Below are positions 25,861-33,749 of a stretch of DNA of 64,000 bases, one piece after another (position 1 is the first letter of the stretch; the number at the start of each line of letters is the position of its first letter). The position numbers and the translations under genes were made by a program. The notes below the pieces were generated by a model that ran no database searches, had not been told where the DNA came from, and saw only the letters and a program-made list of their open reading frames with translations. Source of the stretch: Fluviispira vulneris (lineage in GTDB: Bacteria > Bdellovibrionota_B > Oligoflexia > Silvanigrellales > Silvanigrellaceae); the NCBI RefSeq assembly GCF_014281055.1, contig NZ_JACRSE010000006.1, positions 186,001 to 250,000 on the forward strand, written 5' to 3'.

Positions 25861-25915
25861 AGCGCTCATTTGAAAAACAGCTTGCAAGCGCTTAAAAAAT
25901 TTAGCTAAAGCGGGG
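25861..25915 (+). ncRNA. SAM-II-like riboswitch
   Basis: S-adenosylmethionine-sensing leader of the SAM-II (SAM_alpha) class. P1 is AGCGCT (25861-25866) with AGCGCT (25887-25892). The loop begins CATTT, and the conserved core TTGCAAGCGC is followed by an A-rich strand, AAATTTAGCTAAA, and GGGG, the same order as in the crystallised SAM-II RNA, whose 3' part reads TTGCAAGCGC...AAAT-TAGCTAAAAAGGG. The ATTT of the loop can pair with AAAT downstream to make the pseudoknot. In this class the terminal G run is the Shine-Dalgarno that ligand binding hides. It lies upstream of metE, whose product feeds SAM synthesis. The class is best known from alphaproteobacteria. Confidence 0.85.
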
Positions 25916-25923
25916 TTGTATTT

Positions 25924-26007
25924 ATGTCATATTTGCTTTCCTATTCATCATTCCTTAAAGACATGTTTAATCTTTATTTATACACTCTCCGACATAGTCT
26001 CTTATAA
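25924..26007 (+). CDS. 27-codon ORF controlled by the riboswitch ribosome site
   Basis: The ATG lies 8 bases after the GGGG that ends the SAM-II-like element, the standard spacing for a SAM-II-controlled gene. It encodes a 27-residue peptide starting MSYLLSYSSFLKDMF, rich in Leu, Ser and Tyr, with no Met run and one internal Met. It ends 60 bases before the metE ATG, which has its own ribosome site (CGAAGGATTTG). It may be a leader peptide whose translation controls metE, a remnant of a former first gene, or a small functional protein. Nothing in its sequence is recognisable. Confidence 0.5.
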   Translation: MSYLLSYSSFLKDMFNLYLYTLRHSLL

Positions 26008-26067
26008 TAAAATTCAATAAAGATTATTAAATAAATTAAATAAAATTTTATATACGAAGGATTTGTC

Positions 26068-28365
26068 ATGAGTGATATTTGTACGCATATTTTAGGATAC
26101 CCAAGAATTGGCGGTCAACGTGAATTAAAAAAAGCGGTCGAATCTTATTGGAAACGTGAATTAACTGCACTGCAATTAGAAGAGATTGAAAAAAAAATAA
26201 AAGAAAATAATTGGAAAATTCAGAGTGAAGCAGGCTTGAGTTATGTAACTGTAGGTGATTTTGCCAACTATGACCACGTCCTTGATACCAGTATATTATT
26301 GGGTAATATTCCAGAACGTTTCATCGATAAAAATGTTGATATAAACTTAAATACAGTTTTTTGCATGGCACGTGGGCAAGCTCCACTTTATAAGAGCACC
26401 AGAGCTTGCGAAATGACAAAGTGGTTTAATACTAACTATCACTATATAGTGCCTGAGTTTATTAAAGGCCAAGAATTTAAAATTTCTTTAAATTCACTGT
26501 TTGATCAGATTGATCACGCAAATTCACTTGGCTACAAAATAAAGCCAGTTTTAATTGGCCCACTTACATATTTATGGCTTGGTAAAGCAATTGATAAGGA
26601 TTTTAATAAACTTGATCTTTTAGGCAACTTAACCCAAGCTTACAATGAAATTTTTCAACAACTATCTCTTAAAAATATCGAATGGCTTCAGTTAGATGAA
26701 CCTATTTTATCTTTAGAAATTTCGGCTGAATGGAAAAATGCCTTTTCAACTTCATATAAAAAATTAGACTTTAAAAATTTCAAAATTCTGTTGACGACCT
26801 ATTTCTCATCAGTTGAAGAAAATCTCGATCTAATAAACAAATTACCTATTCATGGTCTCCACGTGGATCTTTGCTCAGCACCACAACAATTGAAAGCTAT
26901 TTTAAAAAATTTTTCCAATGATAAAATTCTTTCACTTGGAATTATAAATGGAAGAAATATTTGGAAAGCAGATATTCTAAAAATCACAAATGAGCTGCAA
27001 GAAGCTAAGAAAATTTTTGGGCAAAAATTATGGCTTGCAAGCAGTTGTTCCCTTTTGCACAGCCCTGTTGATCTTGAACAAGAAAATAAGCTTGATAGCG
27101 AAATTAAAAATTGGCTTGCATTTGCAAAACAAAAAGTTGGCGAAATAAAACTCTGCGCAGATATCTTAAGTAACAACTTATCAGATAAAGGTAAAATAAA
27201 ACTTAACGAGATAAATGAAGCATTAAAAGGCAGAAGTGTTTCAAAAAGAGTGCACAATGAAGAAGTTAAAAAAAGAATATCACAAATTTCGTTAAGTGAT
27301 TCTGAAAGAAAAAGCAAATATAGTGAACGTGCTCTAAAGCAACGAGAGATTCTTAAATTACCACTATTCCCGACAACGACAATTGGCTCCTTTCCTCAAA
27401 CACAAGATATTCGTTCTATTAGGCAGAAACTTAAAAACGGTAAAATAGATCTTGAAACCTATACCCAAGAAATCCGTATTCATATTTTAGAAACAATAAC
27501 GAAACAAGAAACCCTAAATATAGATGTTCTCGTGCATGGGGAAGCCGAGCGCAATGATATGGTCGAATATTTTGGGGAACTTTTAGAAGGATTCGTATTT
27601 ACTTCACACGGCTGGGTGCAAAGTTATGGATCCCGCTGTGTAAAACCACCTATTATTTTTGGAGATGTTTCCCGCCCAAAACCAATGACAACAGAATGGG
27701 CAAAATACTCTCAATCATTAACAAAACGACCAGTTAAAGGAATGCTCACAGGTCCTGTTACCATTCTCTCATGGTCATTTGTACGTGACGATCAACCTGC
27801 GCAAGAAACAGCATTGCAAATTGCTTTCGCTTTGCGAGATGAAGTAAATGATTTAGAAAATGCTGGAATAAAAATTATCCAAATCGATGAGCCAGCCTTT
27901 CGTGAAGCCCTACCATTAAAAAAATCAGAATGGCAAGAGTATTTAAATTGGGCCGTCAATTGCTTCCGTGTGTCTTCTTCAGGAGTAAAAGATTCCACAC
28001 AAATTCACACACATATGTGTTACTCAGAGTTCAATGATATTATTAAATCCATTGCTGACTTAGATGCCGATGTTATAACAATTGAATGCTCACGTTCAAA
28101 TATGGAACTATTAGAAGCCTTTGAAAATTATTCATACCCTAATGAAATTGGACCAGGAGTTTATGATATACATTCTCCACGCATACCAGAGAAAAGTGAT
28201 ATAAAAAATCTCCTTGAAAATGCTTTAAAATATATTCCAGCTGATAGACTTTGGATAAATCCTGACTGTGGGTTAAAGACTCGAAATTGGCCTGAAGTGG
28301 AAATTGCTTTAAAGAATATGACAGAAGCTGCAAAAGATCTCAGAAAAAAATACGAAGCAATTTGA
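26068..28365 (+). CDS. metE: Cobalamin-independent methionine synthase
   Basis: MetE methylates homocysteine directly from 5-methyltetrahydropteroyl-glutamate, in the cytosol. Length 765 aa is standard for the two-barrel enzyme. The N-terminal barrel begins with LGYPRIGGQRELKKA, and the catalytic C-terminal barrel with FPTTTIGSFPQT. Zinc ligands are His649 and Cys651 in HTHMCYS and Cys734 in NPDCGLKTRNW, with a conserved Glu in VHGEAERNDMVEYFGE. It stands alone behind the SAM-II-like leader and ends at an intrinsic terminator. Together with metH it gives the cell a B12-free route; only this one shows visible SAM control. Confidence 0.97.
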   Translation: MSDICTHILGYPRIGGQRELKKAVESYWKRELTALQLEEIEKKIKENNWKIQSEAGLSYVTVGDFANYDHVLDTSILLGNIPERFIDKNVDINLNTVFCMARGQAPLYKSTRACEMTKWFNTNYHYIVPEFIKGQEFKISLNSLFDQIDHANSLGYKIKPVLIGPLTYLWLGKAIDKDFNKLDLLGNLTQAYNEIFQQLSLKNIEWLQLDEPILSLEISAEWKNAFSTSYKKLDFKNFKILLTTYFSSVEENLDLINKLPIHGLHVDLCSAPQQLKAILKNFSNDKILSLGIINGRNIWKADILKITNELQEAKKIFGQKLWLASSCSLLHSPVDLEQENKLDSEIKNWLAFAKQKVGEIKLCADILSNNLSDKGKIKLNEINEALKGRSVSKRVHNEEVKKRISQISLSDSERKSKYSERALKQREILKLPLFPTTTIGSFPQTQDIRSIRQKLKNGKIDLETYTQEIRIHILETITKQETLNIDVLVHGEAERNDMVEYFGELLEGFVFTSHGWVQSYGSRCVKPPIIFGDVSRPKPMTTEWAKYSQSLTKRPVKGMLTGPVTILSWSFVRDDQPAQETALQIAFALRDEVNDLENAGIKIIQIDEPAFREALPLKKSEWQEYLNWAVNCFRVSSSGVKDSTQIHTHMCYSEFNDIIKSIADLDADVITIECSRSNMELLEAFENYSYPNEIGPGVYDIHSPRIPEKSDIKNLLENALKYIPADRLWINPDCGLKTRNWPEVEIALKNMTEAAKDLRKKYEAI

Positions 28366-28370
28366 CAAAA

Positions 28371-28407
28371 AACAAAAGCGAACCAATTAGATCGATTCGC
28401 TTTTGTT
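28371..28407 (+). terminator. Bidirectional intrinsic terminator
   Basis: AACAAAAGCGAA pairs perfectly with TTCGCTTTTGTT around a 13-base loop, 6 bases after the metE stop. A- and T-rich arms let it serve metE on plus and the convergent small gene on minus. Confidence 0.85.
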
Positions 28408-28428
28408 TCTAAGGATTAATTTTAAAAA

Positions 28429-28836
28429 TTAATAACTATAGACACTCGAAGCCTTTTTTACAGGCAATGAGTATTTAATAAAGCCGCCTTCTTCAACGAT
28501 TAAACGAGTAGGAATTCCCTTGCTCTCAACAATTGAAAATTTTGTTCCTCTTAAATTATAAACTTTTTTTGCTCCATCATGTGAACTGTAGACATATTCT
28601 AATGTTGTTGTTGTAGGAATAATTAAGTTCATTGTACAAATACCAGGGTCACCGACTTGATTGAAACGACAACGATTATCTATATAAAGATCGACAGAAT
28701 CTTTTTTAATTTCAACTACTGGACGCCCATGAATTGAAGAAACAAATTCAGTTTGCCAGATACCTTCTGCTAAATTATTTGCAAAACTTGAACTAGAAAT
28801 AGCAACCAGAGCCAATAAAATACTTTTCTTTAACAT
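28429..28836 (-). CDS. Small secreted protein, unknown
   Basis: I do not recognise this protein. From the ATG at 28836 it is 135 aa with a clear signal peptide (about 1-20, ending SSSFAN) and a beta-rich mature part of about 115 residues beginning NLAEGIWQTEF, a start reminiscent of lipocalin-like or META-type small beta barrels. Two cysteines, in NRCRF and GICTMN, could form a disulfide. The frame extends to 28854, but the internal Met at 28836 begins the signal peptide directly. It shares the terminator with convergent metE. Confidence 0.65.
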   Translation of the reverse strand: MLKKSILLALVAISSSSFANNLAEGIWQTEFVSSIHGRPVVEIKKDSVDLYIDNRCRFNQVGDPGICTMNLIIPTTTTLEYVYSSHDGAKKVYNLRGTKFSIVESKGIPTRLIVEEGGFIKYSLPVKKASSVYSY

Positions 28837-29343
28837 TAGTAATTCCTCTACCATAAAAAGTTAAATTTAGGATTAACAAATATTATAACCCAAAGTGAAT
28901 CAATCATAAAAATAATAACTAATAAATATTAAATAAAGGATTGAATTCATGAATTGAAATAAATTGAAAATATTTTTTTGTCAAGATAAATATAAAATGT
29001 TTATCTTATTTTTATCAAACTAGTCTATAAAAATATTACATATAATTTTATATTATTTTTATTTTATTTATGACACACCATAAGTAATAGATGTTAATGT
29101 TTAATTTGTTAATTTAATTTTTTATTTTTTATATTATTTATTTATAAAATAATTTCTTGATTGACTGATTAATTGATGCTATTATTTTTTACGAAAAAAC
29201 AAAGTCAAAAATTTCACTCCTTCTAGGGATAAGAACCATTTTGAATTAAAAATAAGGAAGGAAATTAAATAGACAGATAGATTTATTTTATTATATTTAG
29301 AAGATTTATAATCATAAGAAAATCGAGTTTTTGCATAATTGAT
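28837..29343. other. AT-rich gene-free stretch
   Basis: About 500 bases with no reading frame of note and no clear hairpin; very low GC. It includes the promoter region of the small secreted protein gene. I see nothing else. Confidence 0.5.
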
Positions 29344-29367
29344 TTTGAGTGGAATTATCCACTCAAA
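29344..29367 (-). terminator. Perfect 10-bp hairpin at the end of the small ORF
   Basis: TTTGAGTGGA and TCCACTCAAA pair perfectly around a 4-base loop. The TGA stop of the minus-strand ORF lies inside the right arm. The T run after it is poor on the minus strand (AATCAATT follows), so this may be a weak terminator or an mRNA 3'-end stabiliser. Confidence 0.5.
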
Positions 29368-29569
29368 GATCGTTAAAGTCTTCTAAGTCTAAATCTTCAT
29401 TTAGCTGTTCTGCATCGCTAACGTCATTCAACAACTCTATAAATAAAGATGCTTTTGCTCCAAGTTCATAATATAAATTTAGATCATTAATTCTTAAGTC
29501 TGAACTGTTTAAACACTTAATCATATCTAAAGCTTCTCTTTTCATAATTTCAAAATTTTCAACTTTCAC
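29363..29569 (-). CDS. Small acidic protein, unknown
   Basis: 68 aa, no signal peptide, no membrane segment. It is strongly helical in appearance and acidic at the C-terminus (SDAEQLNEDLDLEDFNDL). AAGGAGCTAAAG just upstream of the ATG on its strand is a strong ribosome site, which supports a real gene despite the small size. It is divergent from the XRE-like regulator gene, with 299 bases between them. Function unknown; small acidic helical proteins beside a regulator can be antirepressors, but nothing here proves that. Confidence 0.6.
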   Translation of the reverse strand: MKVENFEIMKREALDMIKCLNSSDLRINDLNLYYELGAKASLFIELLNDVSDAEQLNEDLDLEDFNDL

Positions 29570-29684
29570 TTTAGCTCCTTAAGATTTTTTAATAAATAAA
29601 TAATTTAATATCAATATATAAATAATTTTTTATTTTACTAGACAATAATTATATCGTTAATAGATGTGCACTCCTTTACATTTT

Positions 29685-29744
29685 GAGCACAGCTATGTAT
29701 CCTAAGGTTGCAGAGAAGGGTACACACAGTGTGCTCTTTTTTTT
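29685..29744 (+). ncRNA. Candidate small RNA or attenuated leader with intrinsic terminator
   Basis: GAGCACA (29685-29691) pairs with TGTGCTC (29730-29736) and, inside it, TGTATCC (29696-29702) pairs with GGGTACA (29718-29724, one T-G pair). Eight T residues follow directly (29737-29744). This is a strong rho-independent terminator, yet both flanking genes start away from it, so it must end a transcript that begins in this gap: either a short RNA or a prematurely ended leader of the regulator gene 125 bases downstream. Confidence 0.6.
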
Positions 29745-29868
29745 AATTAAACTTTTTTCAAAAGTTTCCCCATTAAGATTTTTCTCATTTATGAGAAATA
29801 AATTGCAGAAATATGATATTTATTTTGTACCAGATTGTTGATTTTATGTCAATTAAGGTTTTAAATTT

Positions 29869-30483
29869 ATGAAAAAAAAAGTTTTTAGCGCTAAAAGCTC
29901 ACCTATAAAAACTAAAATTGCAGAGGAAATAAATAAAACACGTAAAGAAAATAATTTAACCATTGCACAAATTGCCAAATATCTTGAAGTCTCGACTGCA
30001 AATGCAGGAAAATATGCTAATGCCGATGTCGAATCGCCACCTTACCGTGTCGTCTCGTGTCTTGCGCGTCTACAGGGAAGAAAAGTTTCTGATCTCGTAA
30101 AAGAAATTGAAGAAGAAGACACTTTTCGAAATCATGAAAAAATAGAAGACTATTTGGATGTCTTAAATTTTCTAAGTCACGGGCTCGATGAAGAATTTAA
30201 AATGCTGTTCGAAATGATCCGAAAGAAGTCCGCTTTGCATTCGGATATTAAAAAGAATTTAAGTTGTATATTGCGTATAGCCAAATTTTTGCTTTTACTT
30301 GACTATGAGAATCTTTTGAAAAAAGAGGATGAGTTTTTAATCTTTGTAAAGCTATTTTTAGAAGCTCGAAGAGATTTAGATCCATCCGACGAGCAATTGC
30401 TGCTGGATGGAAAATTAAATATTATTAAAGAACATTTTAAAATGCTTAAGTTAAGTGAAGAAGTAAAAAATCAATTTTCATAA
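29869..30483 (+). CDS. XRE-like helix-turn-helix regulator
   Basis: 204 aa. Residues about 12-80 form a lambda-repressor-like HTH region (KIAEEINKTRKENNLTIAQIAKYLEVSTANAGKYAN in two helical stretches, with the turn before the recognition helix). The remaining 120 residues are helical, charged and contain no recognised sensor or dimerisation domain. AAGG lies about 10 bases upstream of the ATG. It lies downstream of a terminator-like structure that may attenuate it, and is convergent with an unknown gene 8 bases away. It may control itself and the neighbouring small genes. The family match is to the fold, not to a named regulator. Confidence 0.65.
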   Translation: MKKKVFSAKSSPIKTKIAEEINKTRKENNLTIAQIAKYLEVSTANAGKYANADVESPPYRVVSCLARLQGRKVSDLVKEIEEEDTFRNHEKIEDYLDVLNFLSHGLDEEFKMLFEMIRKKSALHSDIKKNLSCILRIAKFLLLLDYENLLKKEDEFLIFVKLFLEARRDLDPSDEQLLLDGKLNIIKEHFKMLKLSEEVKNQFS

Positions 30484-30491
30484 ATATAACT

Positions 30492-31046
30492 TTATGAAAA
30501 ACTTTCTATCCTGATTATAATTGAATAATCAACAGAACATTTATCATCCTCGCTTTCAGCATAAGGTGCTGTCATAATTTCATTAATAGCTTTTCTTATT
30601 ATTTCTTTACGTTCTTGAATATATTTTTTTGAGCGTTTTTGCACATAATCGAAACCTATAATTATATCATTTGGATCATCATCCTTTAAACATTTATAAG
30701 CAATCGATGTAGCTGCTTGAGCAGTGTATTTAGAATTTATAAATTTATTTTCTCCACAATGAACATGAAATGCTTTATGATCACATTTGAATTTTCCATT
30801 TTTAAAATATATAATTCTGTCCGTTATTAACGCAGGTATTATAATTGATTTAGCATATAGCAATTGCTCTTGATTTCCTACACATTTAAAAATATCGTCA
30901 ACGTCATCGATAATTGATTGGATTATTGAATTTATTGTATATGAGTAATGTGAATTAAAAATTTTGTTTGAAATTGGAGCAGTTTTTTCTGTTATATAAA
31001 ATATACCATCGTTTCTAGAATATTTATTTGATAATATCTCGAGCAT
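30492..31046 (-). CDS. Unknown cytosolic protein
   Basis: I do not recognise it. From the ATG at 31046 (AGG, six bases, ATG; a better ribosome site than the TTG at 31079) it is 184 aa, soluble, without signal peptide or membrane segment. It has a central segment with spaced His and Cys (CDHKAFHVHCGENKF), which could bind a metal, and a helical charged region near the C-terminus (QKRSKKYIQERKEIIRKAINEI). It is convergent with the XRE-like regulator gene. Confidence 0.6.
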   Translation of the reverse strand: MLEILSNKYSRNDGIFYITEKTAPISNKIFNSHYSYTINSIIQSIIDDVDDIFKCVGNQEQLLYAKSIIIPALITDRIIYFKNGKFKCDHKAFHVHCGENKFINSKYTAQAATSIAYKCLKDDDPNDIIIGFDYVQKRSKKYIQERKEIIRKAINEIMTAPYAESEDDKCSVDYSIIIRIESFS

Positions 31047-31367
31047 ATTATACCTCATATCAAAACTCAATTTTAACAATATTTATATAACTCTTATTTT
31101 AAAAAATATCAAATCTCTTAATTTATAAATTTAAAATTTTCCAATAGGTTACCATTTTATATTTCATAATTTAGCAGAAAAAAATAATAGATATGAAAAT
31201 TTATTACTATTTATTTATAATATTTTTAAAAAAATAAAATAAAATTATTTAATAAATTTTATTTTATAAAAATATTAATAATAAATATATATATTTAACT
31301 GTTGATTATAATTTTCTAAATCTATATAATATTTTTATATAGATTTAGAAAACTCAAAGGAAAATCA
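31047..31367. other. Intergenic stretch with a long palindrome
   Basis: Very AT-rich divergent gap between the unknown cytosolic protein gene and the MFS gene. Besides the 18-bp palindrome at 31312-31352 I see no gene or other motif. Confidence 0.5.
31312..31352 (+). promoter_or_regulatory. Perfect 18-bp inverted repeat before the MFS gene
   Basis: Arms 31312-31329 and 31335-31352 are perfect complements with a 5-base loop. The right arm ends 4 bases before the AAAGGA ribosome site of the MFS gene. No T tract follows, so it is not a terminator for an upstream gene (none ends here). It could be an operator for a dimeric repressor or an mRNA hairpin affecting translation. Confidence 0.6.
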
Positions 31368-32645
31368 ATGGAATATCTAAAGAGTTTATTAACGAAAAAA
31401 AACTATTTTTTAATATTTATGCACTATTTTATATCACAAATCCCTTTTATAGGAATTGTGTCAACACTCGCTATTATATTGACGAAACGCAATTTAGACC
31501 CGTCGCAAATTGCAATTGTGATTTTTCTTTTCACCAGTTCCTATCGAGCTTTAAAGGTCATAATTGCACCCTACTTGGATCAATTGGCCGCAGAAAAAGG
31601 GATCGTCATTGGATGTCTGTTTGCAGCCTTTGGTTTTCTAAGCTTTGCAATTTCGGATAATTATTATTTGATCATCCTCTCTCTTCTGCTTACTGGGCTT
31701 GGCATCTCAATTAATAGTATTTCGAGCAAGGTTTTCACTATAGAAAGTTCCGAAAAAGCTGATAACAAAAGTGAAATATTTTCTATAATAATCACATCTG
31801 TCAATATTGCAGGTGCAATTGCCCAACCTTTTGCTTTAAATATGTTAGATAGAAATTATGAGAAAACAATTTTAGTATCTTATGCTATTTTTTACATTAT
31901 CCCAATCATTATTTTTTGTTATCTCTTTAAGAAAAAAGATATTTCAGTTTCGAGTAAAAAAACGGCGCCTCTATCTACCGGGTTTCACACCTATCTCCAT
32001 TTTTTGAAAAATAAATCATTTTTGCTTTTTGTTCTTATCAATATCCTTATTTGGTCTCTCTATGGCCAGTTATATAATGCTTTTTCATTACATATTGGAG
32101 TTAAGTTAAACAATAAAATGTTACTTGGAAATTATTATGTAGCTATGTCTGTATTGATAATTGCTTTTCAATTAATTATTACGAATCTAACTCACAAAAT
32201 TGATAAAGGAGATCCTACAAAAAATCTATATCGTTCTGCTATTGCATTCGCAATTTCATTTATTTTAATCTACTTCAACAGTATAAATATTCTTTTTGTT
32301 ATAGCTATTATAATCACTTTTAGTTTAGCTGAAATCCTATTTGGCCCATCACTTGAAGTCTTCGCAATTCAAGTTTGTGGTCATGAAAACAGAAATGTTT
32401 GGATTAGTTTAGTTACTATTAGCACAGCTTTGGGCGAGTCTCTGGGTGGTGGCTTGGGCATAAAAATTTATAGTTTATTTGGCAATTATAACACTTATTG
32501 GCTTTATGTAGCAATTTACTCTTTTCTAGTCGCTCTCTTTATTTTTTGTGTCCGCTATTTTATTGGCTCTGTGCCAAGCATTCAAACGAAAAATAATAAT
32601 CCTTTGGAATTGGCTTTTGATAAGATCGGAAATAAAGAAAATTAA
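31368..32645 (+). CDS. Major facilitator superfamily transporter
   Basis: 425-aa inner-membrane protein with about 12 predicted helices split by a central cytosolic loop near residue 200 (FKKKDISVSSKKTAPL). The A-type loop motif between helices 2 and 3 is weak (PYLDQLAAEKG), typical of divergent MFS drug or metabolite exporters. AAAGGA sits 6 bases upstream of the start. A perfect 18-bp palindrome directly before the gene suggests dedicated regulation, perhaps by a TetR- or MarR-like repressor not visible nearby. Substrate is unknown. The C-terminal tail is hydrophilic and short. Confidence 0.8.
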   Translation: MEYLKSLLTKKNYFLIFMHYFISQIPFIGIVSTLAIILTKRNLDPSQIAIVIFLFTSSYRALKVIIAPYLDQLAAEKGIVIGCLFAAFGFLSFAISDNYYLIILSLLLTGLGISINSISSKVFTIESSEKADNKSEIFSIIITSVNIAGAIAQPFALNMLDRNYEKTILVSYAIFYIIPIIIFCYLFKKKDISVSSKKTAPLSTGFHTYLHFLKNKSFLLFVLINILIWSLYGQLYNAFSLHIGVKLNNKMLLGNYYVAMSVLIIAFQLIITNLTHKIDKGDPTKNLYRSAIAFAISFILIYFNSINILFVIAIIITFSLAEILFGPSLEVFAIQVCGHENRNVWISLVTISTALGESLGGGLGIKIYSLFGNYNTYWLYVAIYSFLVALFIFCVRYFIGSVPSIQTKNNNPLELAFDKIGNKEN

Positions 32646-32805
32646 CTTCACAGCTATGTTTTTTTAATTAATAAAAAACGAGTACTGAAAAACGTCTTTA
32701 TCTCCCTCCCTATCAAAATTCAGACACATTCCCTCTTTTAATAAAAATACCATTATACTTAAGTTAAGGTAAATCAATGAAATGAAATTTTGCAAAGGTT
32801 CATAT

Positions 32806-33660
32806 ATGCTTTGTTCTTATAAAAATCTATTTGCGAAACTATGTATTTTGCTAATCTTAACTGTTATTTTATTAGGGCAAACCCGCGCGGTAAAGTCACT
32901 TGATATCGAAAATGGAGATCTCCCAATAGTACAAATTAACATGTTGTCATTTGATGATGTGAATGCTGTTCTCAGCTCAAAGACTCAGCTTTTTTTCCCA
33001 CCAAAACTTGTATCTCCAAACGGAACTTTAAAAAATGAATATAACTTTATAGATTTATTAAACTTTGGCGAATCTATTTTAACAATAAAAGGCAACAAGC
33101 GTTATGCGGCATTTGACAATGGACTCTCAGCAAGTTACCAATTGGACGATATCGTCGATCACTTTTACTATCCCTTTGACAAATACAAAATTAATTTACT
33201 GTTTTTTTTAGACAGAGTGAATGCAAACGGCACCATTGAAAATATTCCGTTCAAATATAATTGCGATTTCTGCTCCATTCGCGGATATAATATAATAACT
33301 CATGATATATCAAAACCAAATCAAAATATTCTAACATTAGAAACTTATATTGAACGCCCTTTATCCACAAGAATAATTGCTATGATAAATATTATTTCGA
33401 TGTGGGTTTTATCTTTAGTAGTCGTTTTTATGACAATTAGTATTGCTAAAAGTCAAATGAAACCTGAAATAGGTACGTTTGGTTTTATTGCAGGTCTTCT
33501 TTTTACACTTCCTCTTATTCGCAATATTTCACCTATGATTCCATATATGGGTGTTTTTATCGATTTTATCGGATTTTTTATCAATGAATTTATTATTGCA
33601 TTCTGTATGGTATTTACAGCATATTACTGGATTGTGCGTAATAAATTGGAAACAACCTGA
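32806..33660 (+). CDS. DUF4436-like membrane protein
   Basis: 284 aa from the ATG at 32806, chosen because AAAGG lies 7 bases upstream (the frame opens at 32782). An N-terminal hydrophobic signal or anchor (about 8-27) is followed by an extracytoplasmic beta-rich domain of about 160 residues, then three or so C-terminal membrane helices. The segment GFIAGLLFTLPLIRNISPMIPYMGVFIDF resembles the conserved core of DUF4436 proteins (G-x-LF-LP-LRN-x-P-x-PP-G); I rely on memory for this family. One cysteine pair (CDFCS) sits in the exported domain. Its role is unknown. No operon partner is evident. Confidence 0.65.
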   Translation: MLCSYKNLFAKLCILLILTVILLGQTRAVKSLDIENGDLPIVQINMLSFDDVNAVLSSKTQLFFPPKLVSPNGTLKNEYNFIDLLNFGESILTIKGNKRYAAFDNGLSASYQLDDIVDHFYYPFDKYKINLLFFLDRVNANGTIENIPFKYNCDFCSIRGYNIITHDISKPNQNILTLETYIERPLSTRIIAMINIISMWVLSLVVVFMTISIAKSQMKPEIGTFGFIAGLLFTLPLIRNISPMIPYMGVFIDFIGFFINEFIIAFCMVFTAYYWIVRNKLETT

Positions 33661-33663
33661 ATC

Positions 33664-33740
33664 TTTTCCTATTCTCGTTTAACTATTAACTTGACAGGCA
33701 CTAGTTCCAATGAGAAGTTGATGTTTTCATCAACTATGTC
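33664..33740 (-). pseudogene. Probable remnant of a second SDR gene (C-terminus only)
   Basis: Read on the minus strand and ending at a TAG near 33669, this stretch gives ...DENINFSLELVPVKLIVKRE, which aligns with the C-terminus of the intact SDR at 36.6 kb (DEIIVLPLVQAPVSYKVKRE). The nucleotide similarity includes the shared run GCCTGTCA and the identical GAATAG end. Nothing else of the gene remains upstream; the amidohydrolase gene begins at once. It also contains a perfect AGTTGATG-tttt-CATCAACT hairpin (33716-33735). Confidence 0.4.
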
Positions 33741-33749
33741 ATGATTAAT

